Notes: generated by a model not told the origin, from the sequence alone. 64,000 bases of DNA from Lingula anatina (GCF_001039355.2 NW_019773736.1:1245473-1309472); one strand, 5' to 3'. Positions 47,401 to 55,317 are shown, counted from the stretch's first letter. Program-made: numbers and translations.

Positions 47401-50123
47401 AGTTCATGATAATCTCTTTCAAACAAATTATTTTAAAATTTGAATAATCTAAGATGATGTATGTACACATATAATTTAACATGTTTCAGTTAATGAAGGA
47501 GTGGGAGCTCCACATTGTCCTCATCGTCATCCTGGTTCTGGACCTGGCTGCTCTCACTGTGTGGCAGGTGCTGGATCCTCTGTACAGAGAGCTGGAAGAT
47601 TTCCCCCAGGAAGACCCTCCAGATATCCACAAAGATGTGAAGATATTGCCACAGCTGGAGCACTGTGAATCACACCACTTTATGATATGGATAGGTAGGA
47701 TGTGATGTAAGGTGTGATTGGGTTAGGTGTGACAATGTGTTTGTTGTTACAGTGTGTTAGATGTGACAATGTGCAAGCTTTGATAATGTGTTAAGTATAA
47801 GGTATGACAATGTGTTTTGTGTTTGCGGTGACAGAGTGTTAGGTTTGACAGTTTGTTGGGGGTGATATTTTTTAGGTGTGACACTGTGTTCATTACATAT
47901 GTATGTTGTACTAAGTGTGTGTGTGGAGACTGCATTGAGATAGGCTGTGTTGGTAGTGTGTTAAGGCAATTCTTAAACCCTGAATTTACTACATGTAAGA
48001 GTATAGATATAGATATCAGACAAAGGAACAGATATTGAATGACCATCAGTATTTTCTTCTTTTGATATTTTGCACTTCAGTATAAGGCGGTTTTTTTTTT
48101 TGCTTTTTCAGGTGTTGTGTTTGGATACAAGGGCCTTCTACTTTTATTTGGACTGTTTCTTGCCTATGAAACGAGGAGTATAAAGATGAAACAAGTGAAT
48201 GACTCCCGCTTTATTGGAATGAGTATCTATAATGTTGTGGTGGGTAGACGCACTTCTCATTGAAATATTGCCTTAATTCCATTTCTCAATCTGATTTTTA
48301 TTCATTACAACTAGCAGGCTATAAGAAATTTTAAAATGTTAAGTGAAGTTTTTAACATTTCTGAACAGGGTTTGCTGCTTTTACAGATAATGACTTTTTA
48401 ACACATGTGTTTTCATGATAACACATGAAATTCATATATTTGATAAAAGTTTGCTGTATTTGACTTAAGCTCAAGTATTTGTATTCACATTTACATGTAT
48501 GCAGTGTTCTGACTGTCAACATGTGTAGACTGCTAATGTGTGGTTAACAGAATTAACAAAAAAAAAAAAAAGAAAAAAATGGAATTTTTATTAACCATAT
48601 TTTTAGAAACTATATTGTTATCTGTATACTTAATACAATCATTCAAGCAATCTGATTTCTGTTATATGTGAATTTTAATTTGTATATTAGTGGCTGAATA
48701 AACTCTTTATCCTATCTAGGTGGTCAGTCTAATCACAGGTCCAGTGACACTTGTCATACGCAGCCAGCCTGATGCCAGCTTTGCCTTTGTCTCCATAGCA
48801 ATCATATTGTGTTCTTTTCTCTCCATGGGGCTGATTTTTGTACCAAAGGTGAGCTTGGTTTTAAGGTGATTTCACTGAGAGAACATCGTTGGATATCTGA
48901 TTGTTTTAATTTGTGATGTTACTGTATATGGCATATGCAATGAAATTATCTACATGTACATGTGAAGTTCTTTACTGGTGGAAGTAACTTTAACAATTAT
49001 CTGTTTTATATTAACTTTAACTGCCAGTTTATTGGACTGTTTCACTTGACAATTCATATATATTTGTTAAGTTTTACCACCAGAAAGTCAAATTAATTTT
49101 GCATTTTTTAAAGATTTCTTAACCTCATTCTCCATTTCAGTTTGACAATGATCTTTATGAATTTTTTACTTAAAATTTGTATTTCTTTTAATTCTCAAGG
49201 GCCCATGTGGAGAATGTTGCAAAAAAGTACAAAATTTTCTATGATGTGAATACTTTCTAAACATTCCGTTCAAAAGTCAGTCCAGCTTCTGTCACTTCTG
49301 TCAATTTTTCAAAACATTTTGCAGATTATAGAAATAATAAGGAACCCCCGAGATGGAGCTGAGAATGTCTCCTTGACAGATGCTACTGTGGTTCAAGAAG
49401 ATGAGGGCAGATACAACCAGCTAGTCACAGATAACGAGGATCTTAAGAAAGCAATATCAGAGGTAGTCTAGAATATGGAACACATGTCAGATAAATTTGT
49501 CCTAAGAAGTGTGAAAAAAAATCAGCAAATGAATTTTTTTTTTCAAAAGAGTAATTTCTATTATGACACAAATTTAAAGCAGGGATTGATTAAAACGAGC
49601 ATTACTATTCAGAAAGTTGCATCATATAATTGGCTTATAAAGTATTTGCTATATTTTGCAGAAGGAAGATCATATTCGTCAGCTACATAAACATCTGCAG
49701 GATAAAGCCAGCCAGTACCACCAGAGGTCACCACCTTTTGCTGCAGACGACACACCCCAAAATCTTCTCAGGCGAAAAACTTCTAGAAACTTTACTGCAA
49801 AAATGGGAAGCATGACTTCAGACAGCAGCCCCACCCATTACCAAAGCAATGGAGATAGTGTCTTTGACAGTTACAGTACTTTCACGACCTGTACAACGGC
49901 ACCCACAACAGTAGCCATGACACATGACAATATCAAAACTGGCGGTGCCGCCAAGACCAACCTGAGGCAATCCCTGAAGGTAGAGGATGCCCTGACTATA
50001 GGGAATGATGGAAATAGTGACTCGGCCATTGTGGCTGATCTGCATGTGACCCCAAAAATAGACAGGAAAGATCAGAAAGTGAACAGCCTGCAGGAAAATG
50101 CCATAATGGAGATTAGTCTATGA
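18015..50123 (+). CDS. GABBR1: GABA-B receptor subunit 1 (class C GPCR)
   Basis: Eighteen exons with consistent phases encode 985 residues. Layout: signal peptide (~12-28), Asn/Thr/Ser-rich segment to ~95, Venus flytrap domain (~98-500), seven membrane helices (~520-785), coiled coil (~815-855) and a Ser/Thr-rich tail. GABA contacts known from the human GBR1 structure are all present: W113, S178, S201, H218, Y298, W326 and E398. Their spacing equals the human one, except for one extra residue before E398. This identifies the ligand-binding subunit rather than GABBR2. In other animals it dimerises with GABBR2 through the coiled coil and signals through Gi/o at synapses. No sushi domains and no RSRR retention signal are seen. 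Intron 1 is 13.3 kb and intron 2 is 6.9 kb. The gene is head to head with ZNHIT6 and convergent with the DUF268 gene. Confidence 0.96.
21046..21222. mobile_element. Foldback element, GCATTCAGAACA-end family, copy 1
   Basis: The ends GGCCACAGTCAGAACTGTG and the complement of CTGTTCTGAATGGGGCC are inverted. Inside are GGGTCAAATATGACGACCCA and its counterpart TGGGTAGGCCATATTTGGCC. Relatives lie at 34661, 36868 and 42228. Confidence 0.65.
22241..22406. mobile_element. hAT-type MITE, copy 2
   Basis: Inverted relative to copy 1 at 3007. It has CAGGGGTAGATTGAGG and ATTCACCCCTG ends with conserved GTCTTCCGGAAGAC and GATCAACAAAGATAAT blocks. It lies in GABBR1 intron 1. Confidence 0.7.
23897..24064. 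mobile_element. hAT-type MITE, copy 3
   Basis: Begins CAGGGGCGGATCCAGAG; the right end has decayed to CTGCCCATG. TATCC flanks it on both sides and is likely a remnant of the target duplication. Confidence 0.7.
24168..24436. mobile_element. TTA-flanked MITE, diverged copy
   Basis: Ends GTTCCCATAACC and GGTTATGGGAATGCAGTC are inverted. Subterminal GATCGATCTAG and AGATAGATCTATC match the neighbouring element, which it directly abuts. Confidence 0.5.
24431..24656. mobile_element. TTA-flanked MITE, best copy
   Basis: Ends GTCTTAGACTGCATTC and GAATGCAGTCTAAGAC are perfect inverted repeats; subterminal TAGATCGATCTAT and AGATAGATCGATCTA also pair. The centre has AAAGCTGTAAGGGGGTAATT. Other copies are at 36137, 41567 and, more diverged, 53724. 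Flanking TTA/TAA suggests a PIF/Harbinger origin (inference). Confidence 0.75.
25098..25140. repeat. (AAAT)n microsatellite
   Basis: About nine AAAT units followed by degenerate copies; intron 1 of GABBR1. Confidence 0.9.
25643..25741 (-). CDS. Candidate orphan exon, antisense in GABBR1 intron 1
   Basis: A GC-richer 99-base island on the minus strand, with a strong pyrimidine tract and acceptor (ctttgtccctggtag) and donor AG|gtactt. It is open in phase 2 throughout and encodes [20 protein letters not shown] then [12 protein letters not shown]. Length divisible by three and equal phases make it a skippable exon. I do not recognise the peptide, and no partner exon was found nearby. It could be an exon of a nested antisense gene, a fossil exon or chance. 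Confidence 0.35.
27839..28040. mobile_element. Degenerate G-rich-ended repeat
   Basis: Starts GGGCTGTAGCTAG and ends in C-rich sequence with TTTTGAACCCCCTTCCCC. It shares this layout with 42838-43055, whose right part contains CTTGAACCCCCTCCCC. Confidence 0.4.
30588..30842. repeat. 29-bp minisatellite, about nine units
   Basis: The core AGGGATCTGGACCAC recurs every 29 bp with a variable C-rich remainder. Since 29 is not a multiple of three, a frame through it cycles through three peptides every 29 residues. Both strands stay open. It is not a supported gene. Confidence 0.95.
31804..31938 (+). CDS. GABBR1: GABBR1 exon 2
   Basis: Acceptor tgcttgcag, donor GTG|gtaagt. It encodes [20 protein letters not shown] and MWNLVV. 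S178 is a GABA contact. Confidence 0.95.
31962..32037. repeat. Short tandem repeat ACTAACACAATTCACT
   Basis: Four to five imperfect units of 16-17 bp beginning 24 bases after the exon 2 donor. Confidence 0.85.
34322..34393. repeat. (AT)n microsatellite
   Basis: About 36 uninterrupted AT units. Confidence 0.98.
34661..35090. mobile_element. Foldback inserted in a GCATTCAGAACA-family element
   Basis: The outer sequence (GAGTGGGTAGTCATATTTGA and TCTGTTCTGAATGCGC) matches the family at 21046. An inner inverted pair, CAGACATGCTGAAA at about 34694 and TTTCAGCATGTCTG at about 35040, continues with TTGGTCATGACCAGC and GCTGGTCCAAATG, enclosing about 300 bp. A 153-residue minus-strand frame lies inside; no domain is recognised. 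Confidence 0.55.
36137..36397. mobile_element. TTA-flanked MITE copy
   Basis: Inverted ends TTCCCATACCTAGACCGATC and GACCAATCTAGGTATGGGAA. Inner arms GCATTCAGCTAAAG and CTTTAGCTGAATGC and the centre GGGGGTAATTAACT match the 24431 and 41567 copies. TTA on both outer sides. Confidence 0.75.
36868..37180. mobile_element. Large foldback, GCATTCAGAACA-end family
   Basis: Arms of about 150 bp: CCACTTAAAAGCAATGCTGC on the left pairs with GCAGCATTGCTTTTAAGTGG on the right, and AAAAATGGCC with GGCCATTTTT. The loop region includes TAGCAATTAAAC and GTTTAATTGCTA. It could form a long hairpin in the intron 2 transcript. Confidence 0.75.
37243..37293. repeat. (CA)n microsatellite
   Basis: About 25 CA units with one TA interruption. 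Confidence 0.95.
38013..38155. mobile_element. MITE, 143 bp, CAGGGCTTTTCCCAG ends
   Basis: Left end CAGGGCTTTTCCCAGGAT and right end CTGGGAAAATCCTTG are inverted; ATAAT abuts both ends. hAT-like by its CAGGG terminus (inference). Confidence 0.6.
38714..38840 (+). pseudogene. Two decayed copies of the GABBR1 exon 3 start
   Basis: CAGTTTGCCTATGGCACTAG at 38715 and ATATGGCTCCAGTTCTG at 38811 repeat the true exon start CAGCTTGCCTATGGCTCCAG at 38881. Each is followed by AAT/ATT-rich sequence. The first keeps an acceptor AG, but its frame ends at TAA after 19 codons. Confidence 0.6.
38883..39053 (+). CDS. GABBR1: GABBR1 exon 3
   Basis: Acceptor atttacag, donor ACG|gtgggt. It encodes [20 protein letters not shown] and [11 protein letters not shown], with ligand residues S201 and H218. 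Confidence 0.95.
39054..41996. other. GABBR1 intron 3
   Basis: No gene seen. The stretch at about 39168-39310 is a diverged relative of 9892-10030 in the duplicated segment (shared ATTGAGTGGTAG and AACAAAATT), so it belongs to an old dispersed repeat. A MITE lies at 41567. Confidence 0.5.
41567..41773. mobile_element. TTA-flanked MITE copy
   Basis: Very similar to 24431-24656: TAGATAGATCTATCCCTGTGG, GGGGTAATTAACTATG, and GGTCGATCTAAATCTCTGGG at the right end. It lies 5' of exon 4. Confidence 0.75.
41997..42098 (+). CDS. GABBR1: GABBR1 exon 4
   Basis: Acceptor cttttcag, donor AAG|gtaaat. It encodes [20 protein letters not shown] and [13 protein letters not shown]. Confidence 0.95.
42228..42405. 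mobile_element. Foldback/MITE, 178 bp
   Basis: Ends GGCTCTGTTCACAATCAAGT and ACTTGGTTGTGAACAGAGCC are inverted with one mismatch. The core TCAAATATGGTGCGACCCACTT is shared with 21046-21222. It lies just after exon 4. Confidence 0.75.
42838..43055. mobile_element. G-rich-ended repeat
   Basis: Starts CAGGCCTGTAGCCAGAGGGG and ends with imperfectly complementary CCCTCCCCTGGCTGG. Related to 27839-28040. Confidence 0.5.
43420..43485 (+). CDS. GABBR1: GABBR1 exon 5
   Basis: A 66-base exon, phase 0 both sides, encoding [21 protein letters not shown]298 is a GABA contact. Confidence 0.95.
43653..43847 (+). CDS. GABBR1: GABBR1 exon 6
   Basis: Acceptor catttaag, donor ATT|gtgagt. It encodes [20 protein letters not shown] and [13 protein letters not shown]326 is a GABA contact. 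Confidence 0.95.
44253..44389 (+). CDS. GABBR1: GABBR1 exon 7
   Basis: Acceptor ttgtttcag, donor AAG|gtaaca, ending in phase 2. It encodes [20 protein letters not shown] with ligand residue E398. A (CA)n tract starts soon after the donor. Confidence 0.95.
44429..44468. repeat. (CA)n microsatellite after the exon 7 donor
   Basis: Part of a CA-rich stretch (44397-44520) that starts 8 bases after the exon 7 splice donor. Confidence 0.95.
44977..45082 (+). CDS. GABBR1: GABBR1 exon 8
   Basis: Acceptor ttatccag, donor TCG|gtaagt. It encodes [20 protein letters not shown] and STNFLGVS. Confidence 0.93.
45433..45496 (+). CDS. GABBR1: GABBR1 exon 9
   Basis: Acceptor cattccag, donor G|gtacgt. It encodes [20 protein letters not shown]. 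Confidence 0.93.
45651..45728 (+). CDS. GABBR1: GABBR1 exon 10
   Basis: Acceptor cccttgcag, donor G|gtgagt, phase 1 at both ends. It encodes [20 protein letters not shown], the end of the VFT domain. Confidence 0.92.
46117..46267 (+). CDS. GABBR1: GABBR1 exon 11: TM1
   Basis: Acceptor actttcag, donor AG|gtatgt. It encodes the linker [13 protein letters not shown] and the first helix [20 protein letters not shown]. Confidence 0.94.
46538..46670 (+). CDS. GABBR1: GABBR1 exon 12: TM2
   Basis: Acceptor tctttcag, donor CAG|gtaggg. It encodes [20 protein letters not shown] and the loop to the Cys before TM3 (QMCQ). Confidence 0.94.
47033..47140 (+). CDS. GABBR1: GABBR1 exon 13: TM3
   Basis: Acceptor atccccag, donor GAG|gtgagg. 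It encodes [20 protein letters not shown] and the basic start of intracellular loop 2. Confidence 0.94.
47490..47694 (+). CDS. GABBR1: GABBR1 exon 14: TM4 and extracellular loop 2
   Basis: Acceptor atgtttcag, donor G|gtagga. It encodes TM4 ([20 protein letters not shown]), then [13 protein letters not shown], whose Cys is expected to pair with that of the TM3 end. Confidence 0.94.
47702..47892. repeat. Degenerate TGTGACAATGTGTTAGG repeat
   Basis: About eight imperfect units of 20-25 bp, starting at the exon 14 donor. The related GTGTTAGGTGTGACGTCAG occurs at 43912 after the exon 6 donor. Confidence 0.7.
48112..48239 (+). CDS. GABBR1: GABBR1 exon 15: TM5
   Basis: Acceptor gctttttcag, donor GTG|gtgggt. 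It encodes [20 protein letters not shown], intracellular loop 3 and the start of TM6 ([10 protein letters not shown]). Confidence 0.94.
48720..48848 (+). CDS. GABBR1: GABBR1 exon 16: TM6-TM7
   Basis: Acceptor cctatctag, donor AAG|gtgagc. It encodes [13 protein letters not shown] and the last helix [19 protein letters not shown]. Confidence 0.94.
49325..49462 (+). CDS. GABBR1: GABBR1 exon 17: coiled-coil start
   Basis: Acceptor ttttgcag, donor GAG|gtagtc. It encodes the cytoplasmic segment ending [17 protein letters not shown], the first half of the dimerisation coiled coil. Confidence 0.92.
49662..50123 (+). CDS. GABBR1: GABBR1 exon 18: coiled-coil end and tail
   Basis: Acceptor tattttgcag. 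[15 protein letters not shown] completes the coiled coil; a Ser/Thr-rich tail of about 130 residues follows, ending IMEISL. It contains LLRRKTSR but no RxRR-type retention signal. Confidence 0.92.
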   Translation, partial: KEDHIRQLHKHLQDKASQYHQRSPPFAADDTPQNLLRRKTSRNFTAKMGSMTSDSSPTHYQSNGDSVFDSYSTFTTCTTAPTTVAMTHDNIKTGGAAKTNLRQSLKVEDALTIGNDGNSDSAIVADLHVTPKIDRKDQKVNSLQENAIMEISL

Positions 50124-51876
50124 TACTGCAGATCTCTGTTTTTGTTTTTTCATTTCTTTAATTGATATTTACGTGGTACAAAACTTCTCTTTTATTGACT
50201 GTGCAATGCTCTGATTTCATTTATATTTTGGGTTTATGAAAGTTAACAATAAATAGCATGAAGTCGTAAATAGAAGACTATAAATAGAACATTGATATTT
50301 AGTGAACAGCACATATTAGTTGTGCTGTGCCTCTATACAAGTGGCAGATAGCACTTTCACTTGTCTTTATTATTTATACTGAGGGGATAATGGGTCATAT
50401 TGGCCCAGGTTTACATTGGATTTCTAAGGAAGTTAGTTCCCTAGTTACTGGTAGTTAAAAATGAGTAGAATGGGAATATGACAAATCAAAATTTTAAATC
50501 TCCTTTGGACAGTACCCATACCATGGAATTGTCTGATGATGAGCTAATTCTTCCATGGTGATGGAAACACCCTCAGTGAAATGGTGACTTTTTAGAAGAG
50601 TTGGCACAACTCCAGGGTCATGCCAGCATGTGCATTTTATTTAGCATCCCCTGTTAGAAATATATCTGTATTTTATTTACCCATTTCTAAGTGATGGATG
50701 AGTCTTTGAATTTGGGTTAAATATATGCAAAAAAAAGACCACAGGAATGCAGCATTTTGTAACAACTGCGAGATTAGATGAGAAGAGATCATTTTCAGGG
50801 GCATTTAGCACCCTTGCAGTGTAAACATTATAATTATGAATTTCAGAGTGTAACTTTGGTTAATAATGCATAGTTTAGTATAATATACAGTATTATTTTA
50901 TTATTTTTGTTCATTTTATATATACATTTTTTGTTATAGCTTTCACTCATTTTAATTAGATTAAAATATTTTTTTGTTTGTACAATTCTAAAAATACATC
51001 TTGTTGACTTATGTTTTTACTCTCCATTGGCTGTGATGTTAAATGTCCAAAGAACAAGGTCAGAAATCAAATTTTGTTATTTATCATGGCAATTCAATTC
51101 ATAGTTGTTTCTTTTCTCAAATAAACACTGGTTGTCAACATAATATCTTTAATTTTTCATATTTTACTTAACTAAATGATTTTACTGTCACCAGTACAAA
51201 ATATGATAATAATGATAAAGTAAAATAAAATAAAAAGGAAAGGTTACTAATAGGCCTTTTCAGTTAAAATTAGTAACTTTTATTTTCAGTACCTGAAGAA
51301 GGGCACCTACCAGTTAAATATCAACTCTTCAAACTAAATAGCTGAGGTGAAAAATGCCAGATAACATTATACTTAACTTAGATCACCATTTGCATTAAAT
51401 ATTTTATGACGCAAGTCTTGGTGAGAGAACTGTAACATGTCAAAATTCTTATGCAAATTTGGACGACATACTATCAAAACTTATGAGATGAAGTGAGGGA
51501 GTTTAAAATTATGGGAGTCATATCTGGTCGTATCATGTTAGGCATAATGATAAATGTTGTCCCTGAGGGGGAGCAAGAGCCACTTAAACAGGAGACAGTT
51601 CACCTCATCACTTCTGGTTTGACGCCATGCTATCAAATCCATATTTTACTTTTTTTGCTTTTTAATTACTTTTTGGTGTATCACACCACTTTCAGTTCTG
51701 CAAACCAGATAACTTTATTGTATTTAATGTGCATGAAGAGTACATCTTCCTCCTTGCCAATGATTTCCATATATTATCAATAATCCCCACTCACAGATTC
51801 ATTGATCTAATGCAGTTTTAAAGTACTGATATTCAGAGAGGTTCCAATACAGGCTCTGAACCTCAGGGCGATCTGA
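50124..51876. other. Convergent intergenic region
   Basis: 3' flanks of GABBR1 (plus) and the DUF268 gene (minus). AT-rich; no further gene supported. It includes the GABBR1 3' UTR. Confidence 0.6.
50248..50253 (+). promoter_or_regulatory. Poly(A) signal candidate for GABBR1
   Basis: AATAAA 125 bases past the GABBR1 stop. Another is near 51119, so a longer 3' UTR is possible. Confidence 0.45.
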
Positions 51877-52857
51877 TCACACTCGCTTTCTCAACACAAA
51901 TACACCGTGAATACCAGTATGAAACCTATAAATTTCCTCAAAGTTTGCCGTGAGTTGCTCGATACGAGCTTCACCGTAGATACGATGTGCATTATACTCC
52001 AGCGTCCCTTTTCTCTTTCCAAATGAAGCAGGAACACCAAGAAAAAATAACCCACCAGGCTTAAGCATGCACCATATTTGCGCTGCAGCTTCAAAATCAC
52101 CATACGGATTAATAGGGTCGCCATAGCGACCAAGTCCTGAGTGTTCTAAGGAAGAAAATGATGCAGCAAAATCAAACTGGGGTGGCTGATTTTTTATACT
52201 TTCGTCTGCCAAGTCTGGCATCAGTTTAAACGATATCTGAGGATGCTCAAATATGACAGAATTATAATCTACTGTTGTCACATGCTTGACACCCATGTTT
52301 ATGAGCATTACTTCTATCCAAGGACGAATACTCCCAATCACTATCCCAGACTTGCCCGTCAGTTCAGATTTGTATTTGCTGAGACCATTCTTAAACTTTG
52401 CACTCTCTTTTCCGTAACTTCCAATCATTTTTAGCTCTTTATCGTCTTTGATTAATTTGTTCATGTCCTCTATCTTGAACACGGAGCCCTTAGAAGCCGT
52501 TGTGCCATCCATGTAAAAAGATCCCAGTGCCATGTCTCCATTTTGTGTGAACGCATCCAAAAGCTCTGTAGGTGGCTCTCGTAGAGGTGGTTTATACACT
52601 TTTCCAGGAGGGTATTTAAGTCTCAGAAATATGTTACGACAATTAAAATTCTTCTTGACAAAAGACATTCCTTTGCTTTTGTGGATGGAAAAATCACAGA
52701 CTTCCCCACAAGGAGGAGACAGGGGGTTGTCAATAGATGGTGCCAAATGCAGATGATCCCTTGAGACCTCTGTCTGATGCTGGTTATTTTTACTGGCTGG
52801 TTCTGGTAAATGGTTTGGTTCACCATTTGTCTTCAGCATTTCAAACTTCTTTGGCAG
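51877..52857 (-). CDS. DUF268 gene exon 2
   Basis: Acceptor gttctttcag. A 981-base exon with the stem and the whole conserved domain, stop TGA at the end of FVLRKRV. Confidence 0.88.
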   Translation of the reverse strand: MPKKFEMLKTNGEPNHLPEPASKNNQHQTEVSRDHLHLAPSIDNPLSPPCGEVCDFSIHKSKGMSFVKKNFNCRNIFLRLKYPPGKVYKPPLREPPTELLDAFTQNGDMALGSFYMDGTTASKGSVFKIEDMNKLIKDDKELKMIGSYGKESAKFKNGLSKYKSELTGKSGIVIGSIRPWIEVMLINMGVKHVTTVDYNSVIFEHPQISFKLMPDLADESIKNQPPQFDFAASFSSLEHSGLGRYGDPINPYGDFEAAAQIWCMLKPGGLFFLGVPASFGKRKGTLEYNAHRIYGEARIEQLTANFEEIYRFHTGIHGVFVLRKRV

Positions 52858-53617
52858 CTGAAAGAACATGAGTATTACAACTATTTTGAACACTTAGAAT
52901 ACTATGATATGTTTAGTAATTGAACAATTTTGAAAAAGTACAAAATCACTGCTTTTTTTCAAATTACTGGATTTCTAAACAAACATATATCTGAGCTCAT
53001 TTCAAAACGTCACCATGTCACTTAAGTGACAACTATCCCATCTTTAGTTCACTAGAAGAAAACTTTCAAATAAGCCAGAAATGTTGTGACCATCACTTAA
53101 AATATAAAATATTTAAGCTCAAGGATAAAAAATGTGAACATAATTCCATTTTAAAATTTATCTAATCTGTGCATCGTTAAAGGTAACAAAAGATCCACTT
53201 GATCCAAATACAGTTTATAATCAAATTCATAATTCATAAGAAACTTTGTAAGCCTCTACAACCCAAATTTGCATACAAATCACACAGCCAACTGTTGTAA
53301 CAATACACAGATCTGACTTCTTCTAACTTCCTGCAAAGTAACACCTGAATGAAAGACCTTCCAATATATCCATCACCAAAAACACCTTATCACCAGTCAA
53401 ATAAACAGCCAAAATGTGGTGTGGTATTATCTCGAAAGAACTCAACATCATCTTCAGTCAAACTTACCCATAAAATCATCAAACATTGCACAAGAATCAA
53501 AAGTGATCTGAAAAGGAAAGGATGATTCTCATTCCACCAGCCAGAACTTACCATTATCAAGAGCGCCATCAGCACCAGTGCACCAGCCAAGCCATACAGC
53601 AGATTTCTGTGAACCAT
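51877..53617 (-). CDS. Membrane-anchored DUF268 protein (methyltransferase-like)
   Basis: Two exons, 53617-53552 and 52857-51877, join in phase 0 to give 348 residues. Exon 1 encodes MVHRN and a single hydrophobic helix (~5-23), likely a type II signal anchor. After a polar stem (~24-130), the conserved region has VIGSIRPWIEVMLINMGVKH, TTVDYN, FAASFSSLEHSGLGRYGDP, LKPGGLFFLGVP and YNAHRIYGEARI. These match DUF268, known from nematodes and other eukaryotes and without an assigned function. The glycine-rich strand-loop followed by an acidic residue (VDYN) and the LKPGG motif resemble SAM-dependent methyltransferases, so a Golgi or ER luminal methyltransferase is my inference. An acceptor at 53654 suggests the start exon also has 5' leader and a further non-coding exon. 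Confidence 0.85.
53552..53617 (-). CDS. DUF268 gene exon 1 (signal anchor)
   Basis: Encodes MVHRNLLYGLAGALVLMALL plus IM, then donor ATG|gtaagt. This ATG is preferred to one further upstream in the open frame because an acceptor (tttctgtag) intervenes at 53654. Confidence 0.75.
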
Positions 53618-53723
53618 ACTTCTATCCTCAACTTTTCCGAAAGTAATGGTCAGTCTACAGAAAATATGACTTAAAAGCATTTCTAACAATGTATATATAT
53701 TATGTAGATTCCTTTGTCACTTA

Positions 53724-53975
53724 GGGCTCTTTCCCAATGAAACTTGTGTTCTACGTAGATCAACCCAACTCAGCAGGGAATTTCACTGCTTCAATGCAAT
53801 CAGATTAAAATATTAACATGCCTCTTCCTGGTATTGAGTAGAATATAGAAAAGCTGGTGATTTTACGAGTACGTTGGACACAAGCAGATGTGTGTTAATC
53901 TGATTGAATTCAGTGAGAGTCCCCAGGAGTTACTAAGAATTACTTAGAACAATAGTTTCATTGGGAATGTAACCC
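53724..53975. mobile_element. Inverted-repeat MITE, diverged member of the TTA family
   Basis: Ends GGGCTCTTTCCCAATGAAAC and GTTTCATTGGGAATGTAACC are inverted. Inner arms CAATGCAATCAGATTAA and TTAATCTGATTGAATTC pair as in the 36137 copy. It lies just upstream of the DUF268 gene. Confidence 0.65.
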
Positions 53976-54305
53976 TATATGTCCATACTGTTATAAATCA
54001 ATGTCGGCTTGAGGGGCGTTTGGCCAAGGTGGACAACTTTACACTGATACTATCATGTGCTGCCCTCTGGCCATCAGACCCATCATATTAACCTGCACTG
54101 ACACTGTCTTGTACTGAATACCACACTGCTGATATAAAATCTGAGTCAATTTTTTCTTTATGTGAGAGACAATATACTGTAGTAGTAGATACATTCTGTG
54201 GAGTTGTTAAATGTGGGTATAGTTCCTAAAATATGTTAATAAATTCACTATCTATGATTTTTTTTTCAATATGGCATATAGCTCACATGGAGGTTGCTCG
54301 AAGGC

Positions 54306-54876
54306 TGCCAACTGGCAGATGACAAACAACTCAACCCCTACCTTGCCATAAAGTAGAATATTCTTAGCTTAATCAGTTAATTTTTTCTTCTTTCGTAAAG
54401 ATTGAGTTATAGATAAACAATTCTATTTGTCTTTATTCATTGATTATGATTTGATTTTAAAACTATCCAACTGTAGATTTGTAACATAAAATGAAGTATT
54501 ACACAAAAATCTATAAGTTTCAAAGTTTGTAATTTGTAGTGTTTTATTTCCATATCTCAAAACTGACACTTCTATAAAAAATATAACTTTTAAGTAACAT
54601 TTTGTTCCATTGTTGCACTCTGATTAGTTTTTCTGATTTCTGGCAATGAACTGAGCCACTTGATTCACTTAATTTTAACAATTTAAAAACAAATATATAA
54701 CAATGAATGTTGCAACTACATGTATCAGCACCGTTTCTTTGTTGACTTTTTTAGGCAATATTTAACAAACAACTTAAAACCCACCATCACTGCTGACAAA
54801 AAATTTATGTACATGAAATGCTAATTGTTTTTAAGACAAAAACATTAAATATATACAACAACAAAAACATCAGCAA

Positions 54877-54941
<65 letters not shown>

Positions 54942-55037
54942 ACAAACATGTAAGCAAAATATACTTAAGCACAATTATAATCATACTTCTGATTATATTA
55001 TCACAGAATAATATATTGCTCTTTTAATAAGATAACA
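54306..55037. repeat. Repeat A, copy 1
   Basis: About 730 bp, ~90% or more like 61407-62188 by eye. It includes CCATATCTCAAAACTGACAC and a (TA)n tract. No coding sequence. Confidence 0.85.
54884..54938. repeat. (TA)n microsatellite
   Basis: About 27 TA units inside repeat A copy 1. Confidence 0.97.
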
Positions 55038-55317
55038 AACAAGGCAGCAAAGCTGTCAAATGTACAGACAAAAAACAGGAAATAACTATGCACAAAATAG
55101 GCTACTGTCAATTCTGATGCAAAAGTACATTATGTTAAACTGCAAATTCAACATCAAATTTTAAATATACTCAACAGGTAATACCAATGTAAGTAAAATG
55201 TGTAACAAGTTCACACTTTGAAAATGTATAACTTCCAGAAAAAGAAGCCAATTAGACTGCTTTTCCAACTCAGGCTGCATTTTAGACTGTCCTGTATTTC
55301 TTTTTTGAAAGTTTGGC
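55037..55317. repeat. Repeat C, copy 1
   Basis: Starts AAGGCAGCAAAGCTGTCAAA and is almost identical to 58918-59198; a short third fragment starts at about 58527. Confidence 0.85.
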
